Of a stretch of 64,000 bases of DNA, positions 1 through 13,124 are shown one piece after another. The stretch lies in the NCBI GenBank assembly GCA_013396635.1, contig WBMW01004029.1:710825-774824 (forward strand), in the 5' to 3' direction. The notes beneath the pieces were generated by a model. The model was not told where the DNA came from. It saw nothing but the letters and a program-made list of their open reading frames with translations, and did not search any database. This DNA comes from Penelope pileata. Lineage: Eukaryota > Chordata > Aves > Galliformes > Cracidae. The first letter of the stretch is position 1, and each line of letters begins with the position of its first letter. Both the position numbers and the translations under genes were made by a program.

Positions 1-1465
1 GGTCCTTCATATGTTGGCCACCTCCATCCTTGCAGTGGAATGCAGATTTGGTTTGTATTCCCTTCATTACTCATTTCTGAGATATTGCATGCCTGAGGTA
101 TTGTTTGCTGCTGACACAGAAATCCTGAGCTGTGTTTGCTGTCTCTGTCAGTGGCACACAGCAACTCTTCAAAGAGAACTACACGTATCAAGTGGATGAA
201 AAAGAAATGCTCTCCTGACTCCTCTGTATCGCTCAATAGCCTCCAGGACCCCTCCCAGTTTGGTCAGGCTGCTCTGCAGACCCTCAGATAACACAGTCAC
301 TGCAAAGGGCAGCCCTTTCCCCCATTGCAGCAGTGCCCAGGTGCAAAGACAACACAGAACCATTGCAATGAAAGAGAGGCGGGGCCAGTTCCAAAGCACA
401 AATATGAAAAGAGATGATGGTGGTTGGTAGGAATGAAAAGAGTTTATTTAAAAAAACTCCCTAAATCATATCAAAAGATGCATAATTTGTTTTTCTTGTC
501 CCCTTCCTTTCTCTCTCTCCTCATTGAAAACAAACAGGCAAGTGCATTAATTAGCTTTGTAATCAATGTGCTGGCAAAGGATGTCCGTCCTTTCCTACAC
601 ATTAAACTGCAGAAGAAAGCTTCTGCACACACACCATTTGGGAATTGCAACCATTCAATAAACAGCTCCACTTGACACTACTCCAAGCAGCAAACTGTAT
701 TTATTTCATCAAATTTACCAAATTGCTCACCTGACTACAAGTCATCTGCAGAAGACAACTGTAGCTCAGCTGCAACAACGCTTCCCTTCAACTGGTAGCA
801 AGTCAGAACTGGTACTCCATCAAGGGGAGGGAAAGTCCTTGACTCTTAATTGCTGGCTTTCCTTAGCAGGAAACAAGCACAGAAAAAACCTGCAATATGC
901 ATCACTAATTTCTATATTTAGAAAAAAGTATAGGGAAAACTACTTTTTATTGCAGAAAAGAGTTCTATGATCATGATTGATTTTCCAATATCTATAGTAA
1001 GAGCTGGTTGAAGTCCTTTGCTCTCTCAGCTAAAATCCTGCATGTCCTAAGAGACACTACAGCAGAGATGAGAGTTCTCTGTGGAAGCTTTAATTCTGCC
1101 CTCTGGAAGAGAAAACACTATTACATGAAATATTTTGTTTTAACGCTTGAATGCTACAGTGTCAGCAGAGTGACTGCAAGGAAAGAGAACCAGGTAGAAA
1201 CTAGCCTTGAAGTATGTTTAGGAAATAACCTAAAAGCTGCAGATCACTGAAATAAAGTGGCAAACCCAGACCTAAGGGAAAAGGAAGAGCCACAAAAACT
1301 TCTAGAAATGTTTAGGGCAATTTGAGACCAGCTAATTACACAGTTGAGGGAGCTGAGCTCAGGCACCGCTGGTGATGAGAACAGAGCAGCTTGATCTAGG
1401 TCACAGAACTGCTAAGGCTCAGGTTTTTCTGTCTCAAGGACTTTTATAGCTCCCATCTGCATAGT
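1..1465. other. unique AT-rich DNA, no gene seen
   Basis: This stretch has no recognisable repeat or gene. The longest frames are 60-85 codons, unrelated to any protein I know, and plus- and minus-strand frames overlap around 470-670. No splice-flanked conserved coding block is evident. Confidence 0.6.
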
Positions 1466-1469
1466 ATCC

Positions 1470-1640
1470 AAGAGTCTTACATACTTTTAATGTGTTTATT
1501 CTCAAAATAACCCAGGGAAGCAAGGAAGCATCATTCTCACCATTTTACTTGTAGAAAACTAAAACTCGGAGACCAGAGGGAAAGTCTATCAGTTGTCATC
1601 ACACTCCTCATTCCATCCCCAGATCTGGGGTTCTACTGTC
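1470..1640 (+). repeat. MIR-like ancient SINE fragment
   Basis: The segment follows the order of the core and 3' half of the MIR SINE family as I remember it. A cttacatac block comes first, then a run like 'aataacccagggaagcaag', then 'ctcaccattttactt', then 'aaactaaaactcggagacc', which resemble the MIR segments ending in the 'cccattttacagatgaggaaactgaggc' region. MIR copies in birds are few and old, and this one has many substitutions. Boundaries are approximate. It could instead be a related CORE-SINE or chance similarity. Confidence 0.45.
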
Positions 1641-1644
1641 CCCC

Positions 1645-4600
1645 TCCTCATGGGATTTAGCAGCAGCCATGACCCCAAGGCTCCATCCTTTGCCAGTGCC
1701 CAGCTGCCAGCAGAAAGCAGTTGCAGGCTAAGTGCATTGTATCTTTCAAAGCCAGTGCCTTAGCATCCGAACACTCAATGTGGTTTGGCCAAGAATCAGC
1801 AAAAGTCCAGGAGGAGAGCAAAAAACATACCAGCCTGTGGCTGGTAAACTGGGAGACTGTTATTCTACCACAGGAAGAGAATACTAGAACTCCACAGGAG
1901 ATGCTGGTTCTCATGGAAATAAGGCTGGGAGATAAGTATGCAGAACTGATGTATTTTTCCAGAATTCACAGTCAGATCTTTTATAAGTACTCTCACTAAT
2001 TTTTAAACAATTAAATTTCACATTTTTGATCCACAAAAATATGTTGTACATGTTTTATACTTCAGCAGCAACAAAATTCAACTAAACAGTTTGCTTCCTG
2101 TGAGTTGCTGTGCATATCAGCTTCTGTTCTAACAAAGATCCATTTTATCTGTTGTAACTGCAGCTGGCAGCCTTGAACAACAGTCATTACATCTGAAGTT
2201 TTCAAGCAGAAAACTTGCCAAACCTCAACAAAATGAGCAGGGATGACAGATGTCAGTCATTTCCTCTGACAGGTCAAATGCTAATTTTTGCTTGAAAGGT
2301 TTAGGTTTCGCAGCAGTGTAAGTAAAACAGTAATTGTCACTGGGGTATAAAATGAATTAAGCTTCTTAAACTAAATGCCAATGAAAGATACCCAGTCACA
2401 TAAAATTACTAACATGAACAAACCAACCAGGGGGAGCAAAGGCAGAGTACTACTATCTATCAAGACAGAAACAGATTTGTGCTCGTGTTGGGAATAACTT
2501 TACAGGTGCTAAAAGGGAAGCTCCAAACCTGACAAAGAAGGTTTACTCTTTGCACAGTCAAGAGTCCAGTAGGCCCTAACTCAAGTAAGTTACATCTTAG
2601 TTTCACTCCTGGACAAATTCCAAGTCTTTTTCCTTCTACCATTGTGAAGAATGCTATTAAGAATGTAAGAAATGATCTTGGGAACATAACTGATACTTTA
2701 AGGGTTATTGACCATAGCTTCCACAGAAAAATGTCAGGGTGACAAATGTGCTTAAGGATGACCATTTTTAATGTTGGATTCGATGGCAGGCAACTAATTA
2801 AAGACGTCATTTATGTTTTATTTGTGCAAGGATGATGCTGTCAGCAGCATACTAATGTAATACAATAGGCCAGAGAAATTCTGCTGTCTAAATATCTGCA
2901 CAGAACCCACAGCATGTCCACTTTGCTATAGAAGAAATGAACACTACAGTAGGAGGAAGCCAAAGATACGTTGTCAGAAGTTAAGCTGTCTCAGTGCCCA
3001 CAAGTATCGTTCTTTCTGGCAAACAGCTTTGAGTTTAAACCTCCACCTCAATCCATCATGTTCAATTCAGGATTGATAAAGCAGGAACAGATGTTGGAAA
3101 AAATTAAATTTGAAATAGGCAAAGCCAGCTGGGAGAAAAAAACGGTGAAAAAAAAAAAAAAGTTTAAGAAATTTGTCCACAGTATTAATTTGATTTCTCC
3201 ATCACCAACTTTCCTTCAGTCCAGATATCAATTCTTTTGCATAGTATCTTAAATTCTGTCAGTTATTTTGTTTATCTGCATGTGGTCATTTTATGAAGTG
3301 CCAGACTCTATGCTTCAGTCATAAATCCTACAAGCAGAAATCTGTAGATAGGTTTGGAATGCATCTATAATGTATCTCCCAGTTCTTGATAAGTGAAACT
3401 CAGAAAGCTACTTGTTTAGGGGCTTAAAACTGATATCTTTAAGCAATATGAAAGCATTATTGCAGCTCCTCTGGCTTTCAATGGGTTCGATTCTGTTATC
3501 ACTGGCATGTCTCAAGCACATATAACAGTACATACATACAAAACCTCCTGCAGTTTTTGAGAGTCTGTCTCAGCATCTAGGAACTATTTTGACAACAAAC
3601 ATGACTGCAAATTCTACATGCAAGGCCCACAGTCTGAACAGCCAGATGCTACAACAGACCAGATGCTGCCACACTCACCAAGCAAAACAAGCTCTTTTCA
3701 GCAGGAGTTATTAGCTTAGCACGAAGGCACACATACAGACTGACAGGCACCACTATAAAGCCAGCTCGTGTTCAGAAAGCTTGGGATAGGGGAGGAAGGA
3801 GATCTCATCGTTCATAAACAAATAAAAATCATCGTCAAAAAGCAAAACAAAACAAAAACTATGCAGCCCTCTTCCTTGATGACAGAAAATGAAGAGAACT
3901 GACGACTAATCAAAACCTTGGAGTCAAGGCAGACAACAAAAAGCAGGAATCTATTCTGAGGCCAGTTCAGAAGCCTCCTGTCAATACATGGAAAAGCAAT
4001 CACATGGATTAATGACAGTTAAAGGCTGTTATTTTTCTATAATAAAATAATCTCACCAACCTTTTAACAGGAGCAACTAATTGGGGTGGACAAACAAATA
4101 ACAGCTTTTCTGTCACATAAAACCTTCGGGAGTCTTCAGCTATTTAAATCCTACAGATTTTCTTTTGTTTACATTAAGCACCATAGTTACAGCCACATTA
4201 GTACTACGGTTTTTTTTCCCTCACAATCTCTTCTCAAAACAGTAAGAATCCTGCATTCTACAAACAGCACAAATCCTTTGAATTCTGACACTCACTCACT
4301 AATGTTAAATGTCTCATCACCACCATCAGATACTTTTTTTACATATTATTCATGAACAGCAGAAGAGGAGATGCTAATAAGTTTTAACTCAAGGGTACTG
4401 TGTACCATAACTAAGCCCATATGGTTTAGCTAGTGCAGCCAGCTTTCCAAGATTATTTTAATATGCATACTTTGGTCCTTGCAGCCGGACAAGCTGGGGT
4501 TTTATTTGTTGTCTTTTTTTTTTCTCCACCATCTGTTTTATGAATCCTTGAATTTATAATGTAAAGGTCATTGTTTCAGCATACAGGGAATTGAGTTTTA

Positions 4601-7600
4601 TTAATAAAGCAGAAGTTGGCAAGAATTAAATGAATATATACATTTTAATAAATGTATATCTACATGTATAAGTGTTTTGGAACATGTAACTTTGAAGTAT
4701 TTGATAAATTGCTAGACAGGTTCCTAGGAGGAAGTCTTGAAATAAAGGGTCCAAGGAAGAGTTTTTAATCATCTGGTATCATCTGGTACCTAGTATAGAT
4801 TCTTCACATTTAAAATTGACTTATTTAAGACACATTCCCAATTTTTGTGTGTGTATATGTATGTAGGAAATACTGTTTCAACACTGTAACAGCAATATAG
4901 CAAAGTGCAGCAATGTAGCAAAAGGAAAGAACCTATCTAAAATTCAAAACAGAAACAAGAAAGGTTTCACTCAGGCTCTCAGATTCTCTACTCACCAGCA
5001 TGTGGATGTTCAGCGCCCAGTGGTTCTTGTCCACAGACAGTAGACCCCGGATTTGTTGTGATGACAGGAAGAACAAGAGATGACAGCAGTCAAGTTTTTA
5101 TCACGTTTAAGTGTATCTTTGTAGGCTGGTGACAAATGTTCAGGTTATGGATAATAGTTTCTGCGACCTTCTGGAGCCGACAGTGCCTCCATTCTGTCCC
5201 ACTGCTGTGAGTTGTCAGGAGTCATTGCTGCCCCTTATCTCCATAACCTGGTGCCTTGGGAAACCGTGCGTTGATGTGCTGGGGTCTGGGTGGCCTTCCA
5301 ACCCTGGTAGATTAATATGAGCCAATCAGAGAGTCTCTTTCCTGATGTTTGCTCCTTTGGTGCTTCCACACTCGGACATTCCCACTGATTCCCCTCTCAC
5401 ACTGACACTAGCTTCCCTATTACTGTCCGCTACAGCTTTTTGCATATGTGTGTGCATATGTACTGCTTTTGAAGGGAGTCCTCCAATGCTTACAGTCAAG
5501 TACTACTTCAGTCAATGCTTTGTAAGATACAAACTTCTGGTGAACAGTTGCTCAATCAGATCCTTGGGATGTAAAAACAGATGGCAAGAAAATCCTACAC
5601 TACTTGTAGAGCAGCCGGGATATCAGAAGACAGCTACATGGAAACAAACTCTCATAAAATATCACTTCTAGAGATACTGAAACAGTAGCTACTACCACAC
5701 AATTTCCCACTGCTTCACTCATTTGGGATGTCAACAGCATCACAATTCTTTCTGAGAAGGACAAGGGAAGCAGGCGATGACATTCAAAGAAGGACACAGT
5801 ATGTGGGACATCCACCTGGAAATCAGGGCAGAAGACTAAATAGCTAATGTTGTTATTTAACCACTGTCTAAGATAAAGCAGGAGGAATATGGGAATTTAT
5901 GATTGTGATTCCACAGGTACATGTATAGCGTATACTCACAAGATGATGGGTTCACAACTGAATGAGTCTCCCAGCATCAAAATGGGGCACAGACATGTTT
6001 TGTAATTATTTTGTATTCCTTGGGATAGGACAGCATTTTCCTTTGCTCATCTGAAAAAAAGTCATAGAGCAAGTCCAATATAAATTACGTGGCATATTAC
6101 ATTTAGTAATTGACTTTCACAATTGATTTTTAGATGTGATTATTTTAGAATTGAAAAAACAAATTTCTTACTATTAGATTATTGACTATTATTTGTGGCC
6201 ATAGTTTGTTGCTGCTTAAACTAGGTAACTGAAAAGTTGTATTTTGAACTACATTAGTGTTGTGGAATTCAAAGCTCTCAGTAGTTATTTCAGTGAGGAT
6301 TTGCATGTTTTTGTTTATCCAGCTTTACAGAATGCGTACACCAAGCCACATGAAAACAAGTCACATTTTATGGTTGTCTTTGACACTTGAAAACACTTAA
6401 GAAACATTTGAAAGCCCAAAAGCTTGCTATTGAGTTCCCTACTGTAGAGAAAATGCCAGGCTGAGTTTTAGAAAAACTTTTATTTCTATAACAGATAGTA
6501 TATTCCATCTAAATTAGACACAGAATTTACAGAAGAAAGAAAAAAAATGGTAGAATTCCCAAAGACCTCAATTTACGTTATATTTACATACAAGACATCA
6601 CATACTATCCAAGCTTACTGAATATTCAAATAATTCCAGCAAGATGCAGCAGGTTTTGCATTTTTCTGCAGCTCCCACTTCTCTCCTGAAACTCATTCTG
6701 TATTTGCAGGTCAGACAAGTTTAATGCATGAGCACATTAGCTCTTCTCAGCTCCTGCTGAGGGGAGGACCTCCGCAGCATTATGGCTGTCCATCACACCA
6801 AAGCGATCAGACAAAGCCTTCCTTCCCCTGGCAGGGACGAGTTAGCAGCAGTGAGCCTCTGCCAACCCCAGCTCACTCCTCACTGATTGTTACAGCCCAA
6901 GACAAAATCCTACAGGGTCTTGTCATCCCTGACAGCGTCCATCAGAGGCTGCCCATCAGCTCAAGCACTGAGCCAGTGTCTCCAACTTACCATGCTTCAG
7001 CATGTTGCCACAACAGTGTAACAGGTACAAAGAGTTTGCTTCTCAAAATCTGAATTTTCTCTGTTTTTTTTTTTTAGGTAAAAATGTAAATACAGAGGAA
7101 ATAATTTCAGTTGTTCCGCATAAAGGTATTTTTCTTTCTTCTTTCTTTTTTTTTTTTTGGTAGTAGAACACTTTACGAGTCTGCAACATTTTATTGCTTT
7201 TCTGTCTCAAGAAATTTTGAGGCAGGCTCTTAAATTAGGTTGGCTCTTCACTCGCTTCAGTCGCAGAAAGCTCATTGATTTCACTGTCTGCGGGCTGGTG
7301 TTGATCAAGTCTTTATTCTCCACTTTTTTTTTTTTTTTTTCCCTTTTCAGCTCACCATTGCAGTAAAGCACATACAGAAACTTTTCATAAAACCTCCATA
7401 AATGTGCAAGAGAATCATATTAATATTACTGATTGTGTTGGCCTGCCAGCATCTTATTCAAGGTCCTTTAGAACTGATGGAGAACTTAACAACGTTATAG
7501 AAACTGCTCTCATATTAAATATGTTAATTTCTCCTACATTTACTCAATAGATTGAATTTTAAATTTTAAAAAGATGATACACTCCACAAGAATCATAATT

Positions 7601-8715
7601 CTGGAGTAAAAACATTTAGCACTGTGGTACACAACAGTTATCAATATTTATATGACTGAAGGAGAAGCAGAAGAACTTAAGCATATTAAGTTAACTCAAT
7701 AGACAGCAACGCCATTTTCCCCATAGGATTCAACATATTAGTGGGGAAGTGCATGCAGGAACTCAAGACATATGCACAGTTTAAATACACAAGACATCAT
7801 GCACCAATCTAAGGTCTTCCGCATTGATACTCCAATAAAACTGTCCAAAAGAACAAGAATTCAATAATATGAAGGCAGAACAAAGACAAGAAGTGTATCC
7901 ATGTACATGATGGTCTTTGTATTCCTGTTCTGGCTTACTGCAAAAGTAATATAATGTTGAAGTATGAAAAAAATATATCTTGCGTGCTGTGTTTCTTGTG
8001 GTTAGTTGAATAAACAGTGAAAAACAAAACTACCTTGAGTTTGAGCTGTGTAAAGGAAAAGAGTGACAAAACTGGGTGATAAGGACGCTCAATGGATCAG
8101 GCTGTTAAACAAATGATAATTAAACTTAGAACAGCAATTAGAAAAACGGCTGTTCAACACAGTACATCTCGACTTTCAAAATGCAAATACAGAGGAGACA
8201 TGGTCTGTCCAGAGGTTATACAACTTGATTGCAGCAACCTAAACGCCTTGCAAACTTGGAACAGAGTCAGATCACCTGCAAATTTTGCTCAGACTCGATT
8301 CAGATATGAACGAGTACAGGTCTGAGAATGCTGAGAACATCGTGATAGGCAAAATAAAGGGACAACTAACTTGGACTTTAAATACAACTCATAATTAAAG
8401 ATAAATGACTGAATTTATGAAAATGTTGTTCCTGGAGCTCATGGGGATTTTGGCTCTACTGTCATCTTGCGGCCAAGAGGGTTACAGTAATGTATCTGAA
8501 CAGAGGAGTACTTCATGCATGTAAGTGGAAAGATTGCTTCATTTTGGATGAGTTGACTGGCAGCCTAGAATTTTTAATTTGCATCCACCATATAAAGATT
8601 ATAGGAATGACTGTACTAGTCGAATTAAAGATTCATCCAGTGCACTTAACACCCTTTAACAATAACCATTTGTGGAGGCTCAGGAAAATTATATGAGCCT
8701 GGGATGGAGTGATGC
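1645..8715. other. unique AT-rich DNA, no gene seen
   Basis: About 7 kb without a recognisable gene. The longest frames are 116 codons on the minus strand (2460-2810) and 109 codons on the plus strand (6724-7053). Neither resembles a known domain and I treat both as chance. There are T-runs at about 7146-7159 and 7324-7340. The phrase 'ggctttcaatgggttcgatt' near 3474-3493 resembles a widespread old amniote repeat but is too short to call. Confidence 0.55.
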
Positions 8716-8719
8716 TTCT

Positions 8720-9590
8720 CCTCTGTCCCTGAGCTTCCAGCAGCTTCCAAGCTGACAGTTCCCTCCCCAGTATTACGCAAGTCTCTGTCATTTATCTAAT
8801 CACATTTTGAACTCATCACAACTTTTTGCATCTAAAAAACTCTGTGGCTCAGAGTTTCTCAATTTAATTATGCACAACACAAAAAAGTTCCTTTTTTCAT
8901 TTGATATAAACTGTCTGCCTGATCATTTCATTTTGTGTGCCTTGGCTTATATCTTTTGAATAGTGAATAATCGTTCCCTCAAGACTTCCCCCATGTCATT
9001 CAGGATTGTATAGATCTTTATAATAACTATTCACAGTCATTTCTTTTCTAAGCTATAGAGTCTTAGAGTCTTAGTTATTTCATTTCCTCTGCATACAGAA
9101 GGTCTTCTGTAACTCTGATCATTATTCTCTGTGTTTTTCTAGGTTACTGTACCCTTTTCTGAGATGAGGTGAGCAGATGTGTAGCTTACATTTAAATGTG
9201 AGTTCCCCACAGTTGTATGGAGCTGTATAACCATTTACCATCTCAATCTTTTCAATGTTTCCTAACACCTTCACTTTTCTGCCCACCACCTAACACCAAG
9301 ATAACATCCACAGGTAACTACAGATGGGCTTACAATTCTCTTTCAATATTGGTACATTTAAAATCTACTATGATATAAAAAAGTTTTGTTTGTTTTCCCC
9401 TTTGTGTATGGCATTTTATTGATCAACAACAGAATTTAATCTGCTGCCTACTTGGCACTATGAGATTGTAGAACAGTATGGACTTCTCAGTTTCCATGCT
9501 CTTAACCACCCTGCCATCAGCTAACTCTGCTGTTCATCCCTTTCTGCTCATACAGGAATGTGTCAGATAGCAACAACTTAAGGGAAACAG
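8720..9590 (-). repeat. ancient, highly diverged CR1-type LINE fragment
   Basis: Read on the plus strand, this is the reverse complement of a CR1-type LINE of the deep sauropsid kind seen in turtles, crocodilians and birds. Landmarks come in the expected order: 'aaaaaagttccttttttcat' (about 8880-8899), 'cattcaggattgtatagatc' (about 8998-9016), 'gagatgaggtgagcagatgt' (9161-9180), 'tttattgatcaacaacagaa' (about 9415-9434) and a run around 9520-9560 like the conserved 'tgcaaactttgccacctcactgtt' block. On the minus strand, 9161-9200 corresponds to the place where CR1 reverse transcriptase normally has LEYCVQFW-SPHL, now decayed to a barely recognisable form. No reading frame survives. The extent of about 870 bp is long for something this diverged. 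Both ends are uncertain by perhaps 50-100 bp. Confidence 0.7.
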
Positions 9591-9594
9591 CATC

Positions 9595-12165
9595 TCACTG
9601 AAAAAAAATAGGCCATTTCTTCTTACTTTTTGCTTTCTAACTTTAAATTACTTATCAGTTTCTGAGAATACCTTGTTTTCAACTTCCTTATGGGGTAGCT
9701 TCTTAACACTCACTGGCAAGGAGTTTTGTTGCAAGCTTTAGTGTACTTCCAGGAGAATTTTGAAATGAGGTGATGCAGAGCATAGCTATGGAAGTAATGA
9801 AGAAATAAAAATATATATGTTATAGAGGGGGATAAAAAATACTACCTAATCTTAAAAAAAAAGCTAAAAAAAAAAAAGTGTACTGGAAGCTGAAATGATT
9901 TAGACTAGAAATGGAATGCATTACTTTTAAACAGTGAAGACCATTAAGCATATTCAGACAAATAACCAGCAGCAGGAGTGGATTCTCTACCATGAGCAAT
10001 ATTTTCAAAAGTATCTATTAGCCAAAATAAAATCATTTCTTGTAAATTCTAAAGTAGATTAGACTGTTCTAATGGTATTTTCTGAGTTCAGTCTTGAATC
10101 TACTTAATGACATATTGCTTTATTAATTACTTTTTTTGGTCCATTTCCAGGAAAACATACAAACAATCTATTTCTATGGGTTTCTAGGCACAGATATTAG
10201 CTTACTAAAAACAGTCAGTTAATAGTTTCTCTCTATATTCCCATCCCAAGAAATGTGCTATATTATAAGCTTTCACACAGTGGCATTTGCAACCAGTGTA
10301 CCACTTGAGACTGCTCTTATGCAAACACTCAGGCTTAAAGTATTTAACTGCTACCACATCTCCTCCTTGCATCGTCTGTCTGGACAACCTGTGTCAGTAC
10401 AACATCCATATGCAAAAGCAGTCACTGGCCCTTTTTGATTTAAATTTCAAGCTAAACTGCTAGAGAGAGCCTAAGACGGATGCAGAATGCAGCAGCTGTT
10501 TAAGAAAGCAATAGATGTCTGCTCTCATCTCCTTGAGTGATGCTGATCTAACGCCTGTATTCAGAAATTGCTGTGAGGATCTCCCATGTGGCAAAAGGCA
10601 GCCAGCAAAGACAATGAGTGGGCTCACTGCTTTCAGCCTTATGATTACACAATTATCTCTGTCTGATACGCTGTTTCAGAATTGTCTGAGCTGAAAACCA
10701 TAAGCTTGATCAATGCTATATCAACTTGCACAGTATTTTTTTCTATAATCAAATGTCATATTTAGGCTCTAGCTGACTTTAGCTTATACTGAGACTACTG
10801 ACTTCAGCTTTTCCATATGATCTGTGTGTACAGACATCTATTGTCCTTGCTCCAAGCTCCATTAATGAAAAGAAAACATTTGTTTGTAACGCAGTGGCTA
10901 TGTTATTTTTATTTATTTTTTCCTGCAGTGCTGAAAAATGTGCCCAAGCACATCATAAAGCAATGCTTGTAATTTGTAGCTTACCGTTTGCATTGCTGAC
11001 AGTTTAGAGATCAAATAATGAAGTGTGAGGGGTGTGCTGATCACTGCCGACCTCGTTATGTTACATTTCAAGAGGAGATGTGCAGCAGACTCACAAGCAT
11101 CCTCCACCACTCAACAGCTCATTAATCAGCAGCCTGCTGATCTCCTGTCCTCTTTGCTATTTCTCTCTGCTAGAAGCCGTGTTTACACAGGAGCTCTCAG
11201 GGAAGTTGTTTCTATGAAAGATACAAATACCTGTCTGGTCCCTCTTCTGGCTGCAGAATGTGCTCATTGCCAAACCCAGATAATGCTGTCTGGATAAATG
11301 GATGTTTCTCTTCAAAACAAGAAACATGAGGGAGACCGCATAACCATATATCTCTCTCGAGTTCAACTGGGCTCAAGTATAAGATCAATCTAAAAGGACG
11401 AAACAAAACAGAGAGGCATTTTCAACATTTCCCAATATACATATCCTCTCTTCCCCAACTCCCCACTTAAAAAGAACTACTTCTGTGTTCAGAAAGCAGA
11501 AAGAAAGCAGAGCCAAAATTAAGCTCAAATTCAGGTAAGTAGGGGAAAGCCCAGAAAAGTTTGCTTCTAAACCGTGCAGCATAGGAAAATGCTCACCTCT
11601 AGCTATCTAGTTTTGCAAAACAAACAGGTAAGCTCACCTGCCTACTATTTACCACTAAGCATCTGGGTATCCCTGTTGGGGACTTCTTTCTGTAAGAAGC
11701 AACTCGTGAAGCACAAAATGGGGAGGGGAGGTTTGGCCTAAAATGTACAGGGGCAATAAAACTGGGACCACGCGATGGCCACGGTCCTACAGTCATGCAA
11801 ACAGTGAAGGGTGGAAAAGTGAGGTTTTGGTGAAATTCGCTTGACAAGGGCTTAATGAAGATCCAAGGATTTAGGCTATTGCTTTTTATTGAAAACATTG
11901 CTCTCCAAGAGGTTTTGTTTTGTTAGTGAGGTACAGACACAATGTTTGAAACTAACTGTTATCTAAAGATAAGGGACTTACCACTCTTTAAATACTACTT
12001 TAAAAGACCCGTTTTCAAAGAAAGCACTCAAAACACTCTTTTCTCATGCCTTCAGGAAAGCCCACACTTTGAGGCTATATTTCATGTTTCCAATATCCTC
12101 AGCAAGAACTCCAGGCAAGACCAGCACCATGGTGAGAACTGAAAGCAAAGAAAGAAATGATTTTC
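9595..12165. other. unique DNA, no gene seen
   Basis: No repeat family or coding gene is recognised. Frames of 90-99 codons (11025-11297 plus, 11599-11898 minus) match nothing I know. The block at about 10470-10780 has the mixed, low-simple-repeat texture of conserved non-coding DNA, but only a comparison with other genomes could show that. Confidence 0.55.
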
Positions 12166-12168
12166 AGC

Positions 12169-12490
12169 CACAGAATCCCAGAATAGCTGGGGTTGGAAGG
12201 GACCACTGGAGATCACTCAGTCCAACCCATCTGCTAAAGCAGGTTCCCTACAGTAGGTTGCACAGGAAAGCATCCAAACAGGTCGTATCTCCAGAGAAGG
12301 AGACTCCACAACCTATCTGGGGCAGCCTGTTCCAGTGTTCTATCACCCCTAAAGTAAAGAAATTCTTTCTCATACTCAGATGGAACTTCCTGTGTTCCAG
12401 TTTCTATCTGTTGGCCCTTGTCCTGTTGCTGGGCATCACCAAAAAGAGCCTGGCCCCATCCTGTTGGCACCTACCCCAACCTGTATTCAT
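12169..12490 (-). repeat. CR1 LINE, 5'-truncated 3' fragment
   Basis: The plus strand starts with the reverse complement of the CR1 3' end ('cagaatcccagaatagctgg' at 12172-12191, then 'ggttggaagggaccac'). It then runs through the usual reverse-strand landmarks: gatcactcagtccaaccc, 'ggggcagcctgttccagtg', 'aaagtaaagaaattctttct' and 'ctgggcatcaccaaaaagag'. The element therefore lies on the minus strand and is cut off at its 5' end at about 12490, where AT-rich DNA begins. Only the 3' UTR and the last part of the second reading frame region are covered. A 157-codon plus-strand frame that runs through it (12069-12542) is antisense to the repeat and is not a gene. Confidence 0.93.
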
Positions 12491-12504
12491 ATTTGAAGGT
12501 GCTG

Positions 12505-12560
12505 ACTTCATTAAATATTTAAATTTAAATATTAAATATTAATTCTAAATTAAATATTTA
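12505..12560. repeat. AT-rich palindromic spacer
   Basis: Almost pure A/T sequence built from TTTAAAT and AATATT words. Positions 12514-12533 form a perfect 20-base palindrome (AATATTTAAATTTAAATATT). It sits just upstream of the truncated end of the neighbouring CR1 element, so it may mark the target or a later rearrangement, though AT-rich DNA produces such palindromes easily. Confidence 0.6.
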
Positions 12561-13120
12561 AAATTCTTGCTCAATTCAATATTTGCTAAAGCAAGACTGA
12601 AAATTATTGTGATGCTTAATATGCAATTGAATTGTTGCACCAGATAGAATGTAATCATTGTCATTGGTGTCAAAGCTCATGCTTGGCTGGAAAATGCAGG
12701 TATCAGTGGATGCTCATGCATATAAGCACATGCTCACCAGTATGACTTGAGTACCATCAGTCCATCACAAACAATGGTTGCAATGCTTAGCTTTTTAATG
12801 AAGCTTATGTATTGTCCAGATACAATATACAGAATTATACAGATACTCTAATAAGAATTAAAACCTGAAAACATTAAGATTATATTCCCTGTAATAAAGT
12901 AAAAAACAAGTTAAAACAGAAGTAATCAGTTGTGAAAGCACAGTTGAAGATTCTTCTGGTAGTAAATTTCATTTTTCCACATAGTTTTTATTTATTATTC
13001 TAACAAATATTATTGTATCTTATTGCCAGAAATCACCCACAAATTTTTACCATGTTGATCATTTATTTAAAGGAGCAACAAAAATGTTAAAGATTTTTTA
13101 TGTATACTGTCAATAATCTT
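12561..13120. other. AT-rich DNA between two CR1 copies
   Basis: About 560 bp with no gene, no long frame and no repeat that I recognise. Confidence 0.6.
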
Positions 13121-13124
13121 ATCT

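Noticed and set aside
2460..2810. 116-codon minus-strand frame with hydrophobic stretches
   Set aside because: It resembles nothing known. The hydrophobic runs come from AT-rich codons.
5111..5671. Two consecutive plus-strand frames of 69 and 108 codons in a less AT-rich patch
   Set aside because: No similarity to any protein family, no splice logic and no repeat match; treated as chance.
12069..12542. 157-codon plus-strand frame
   Set aside because: Its body is the reverse complement of a CR1 3' fragment, so it is an accidental frame in a repeat.
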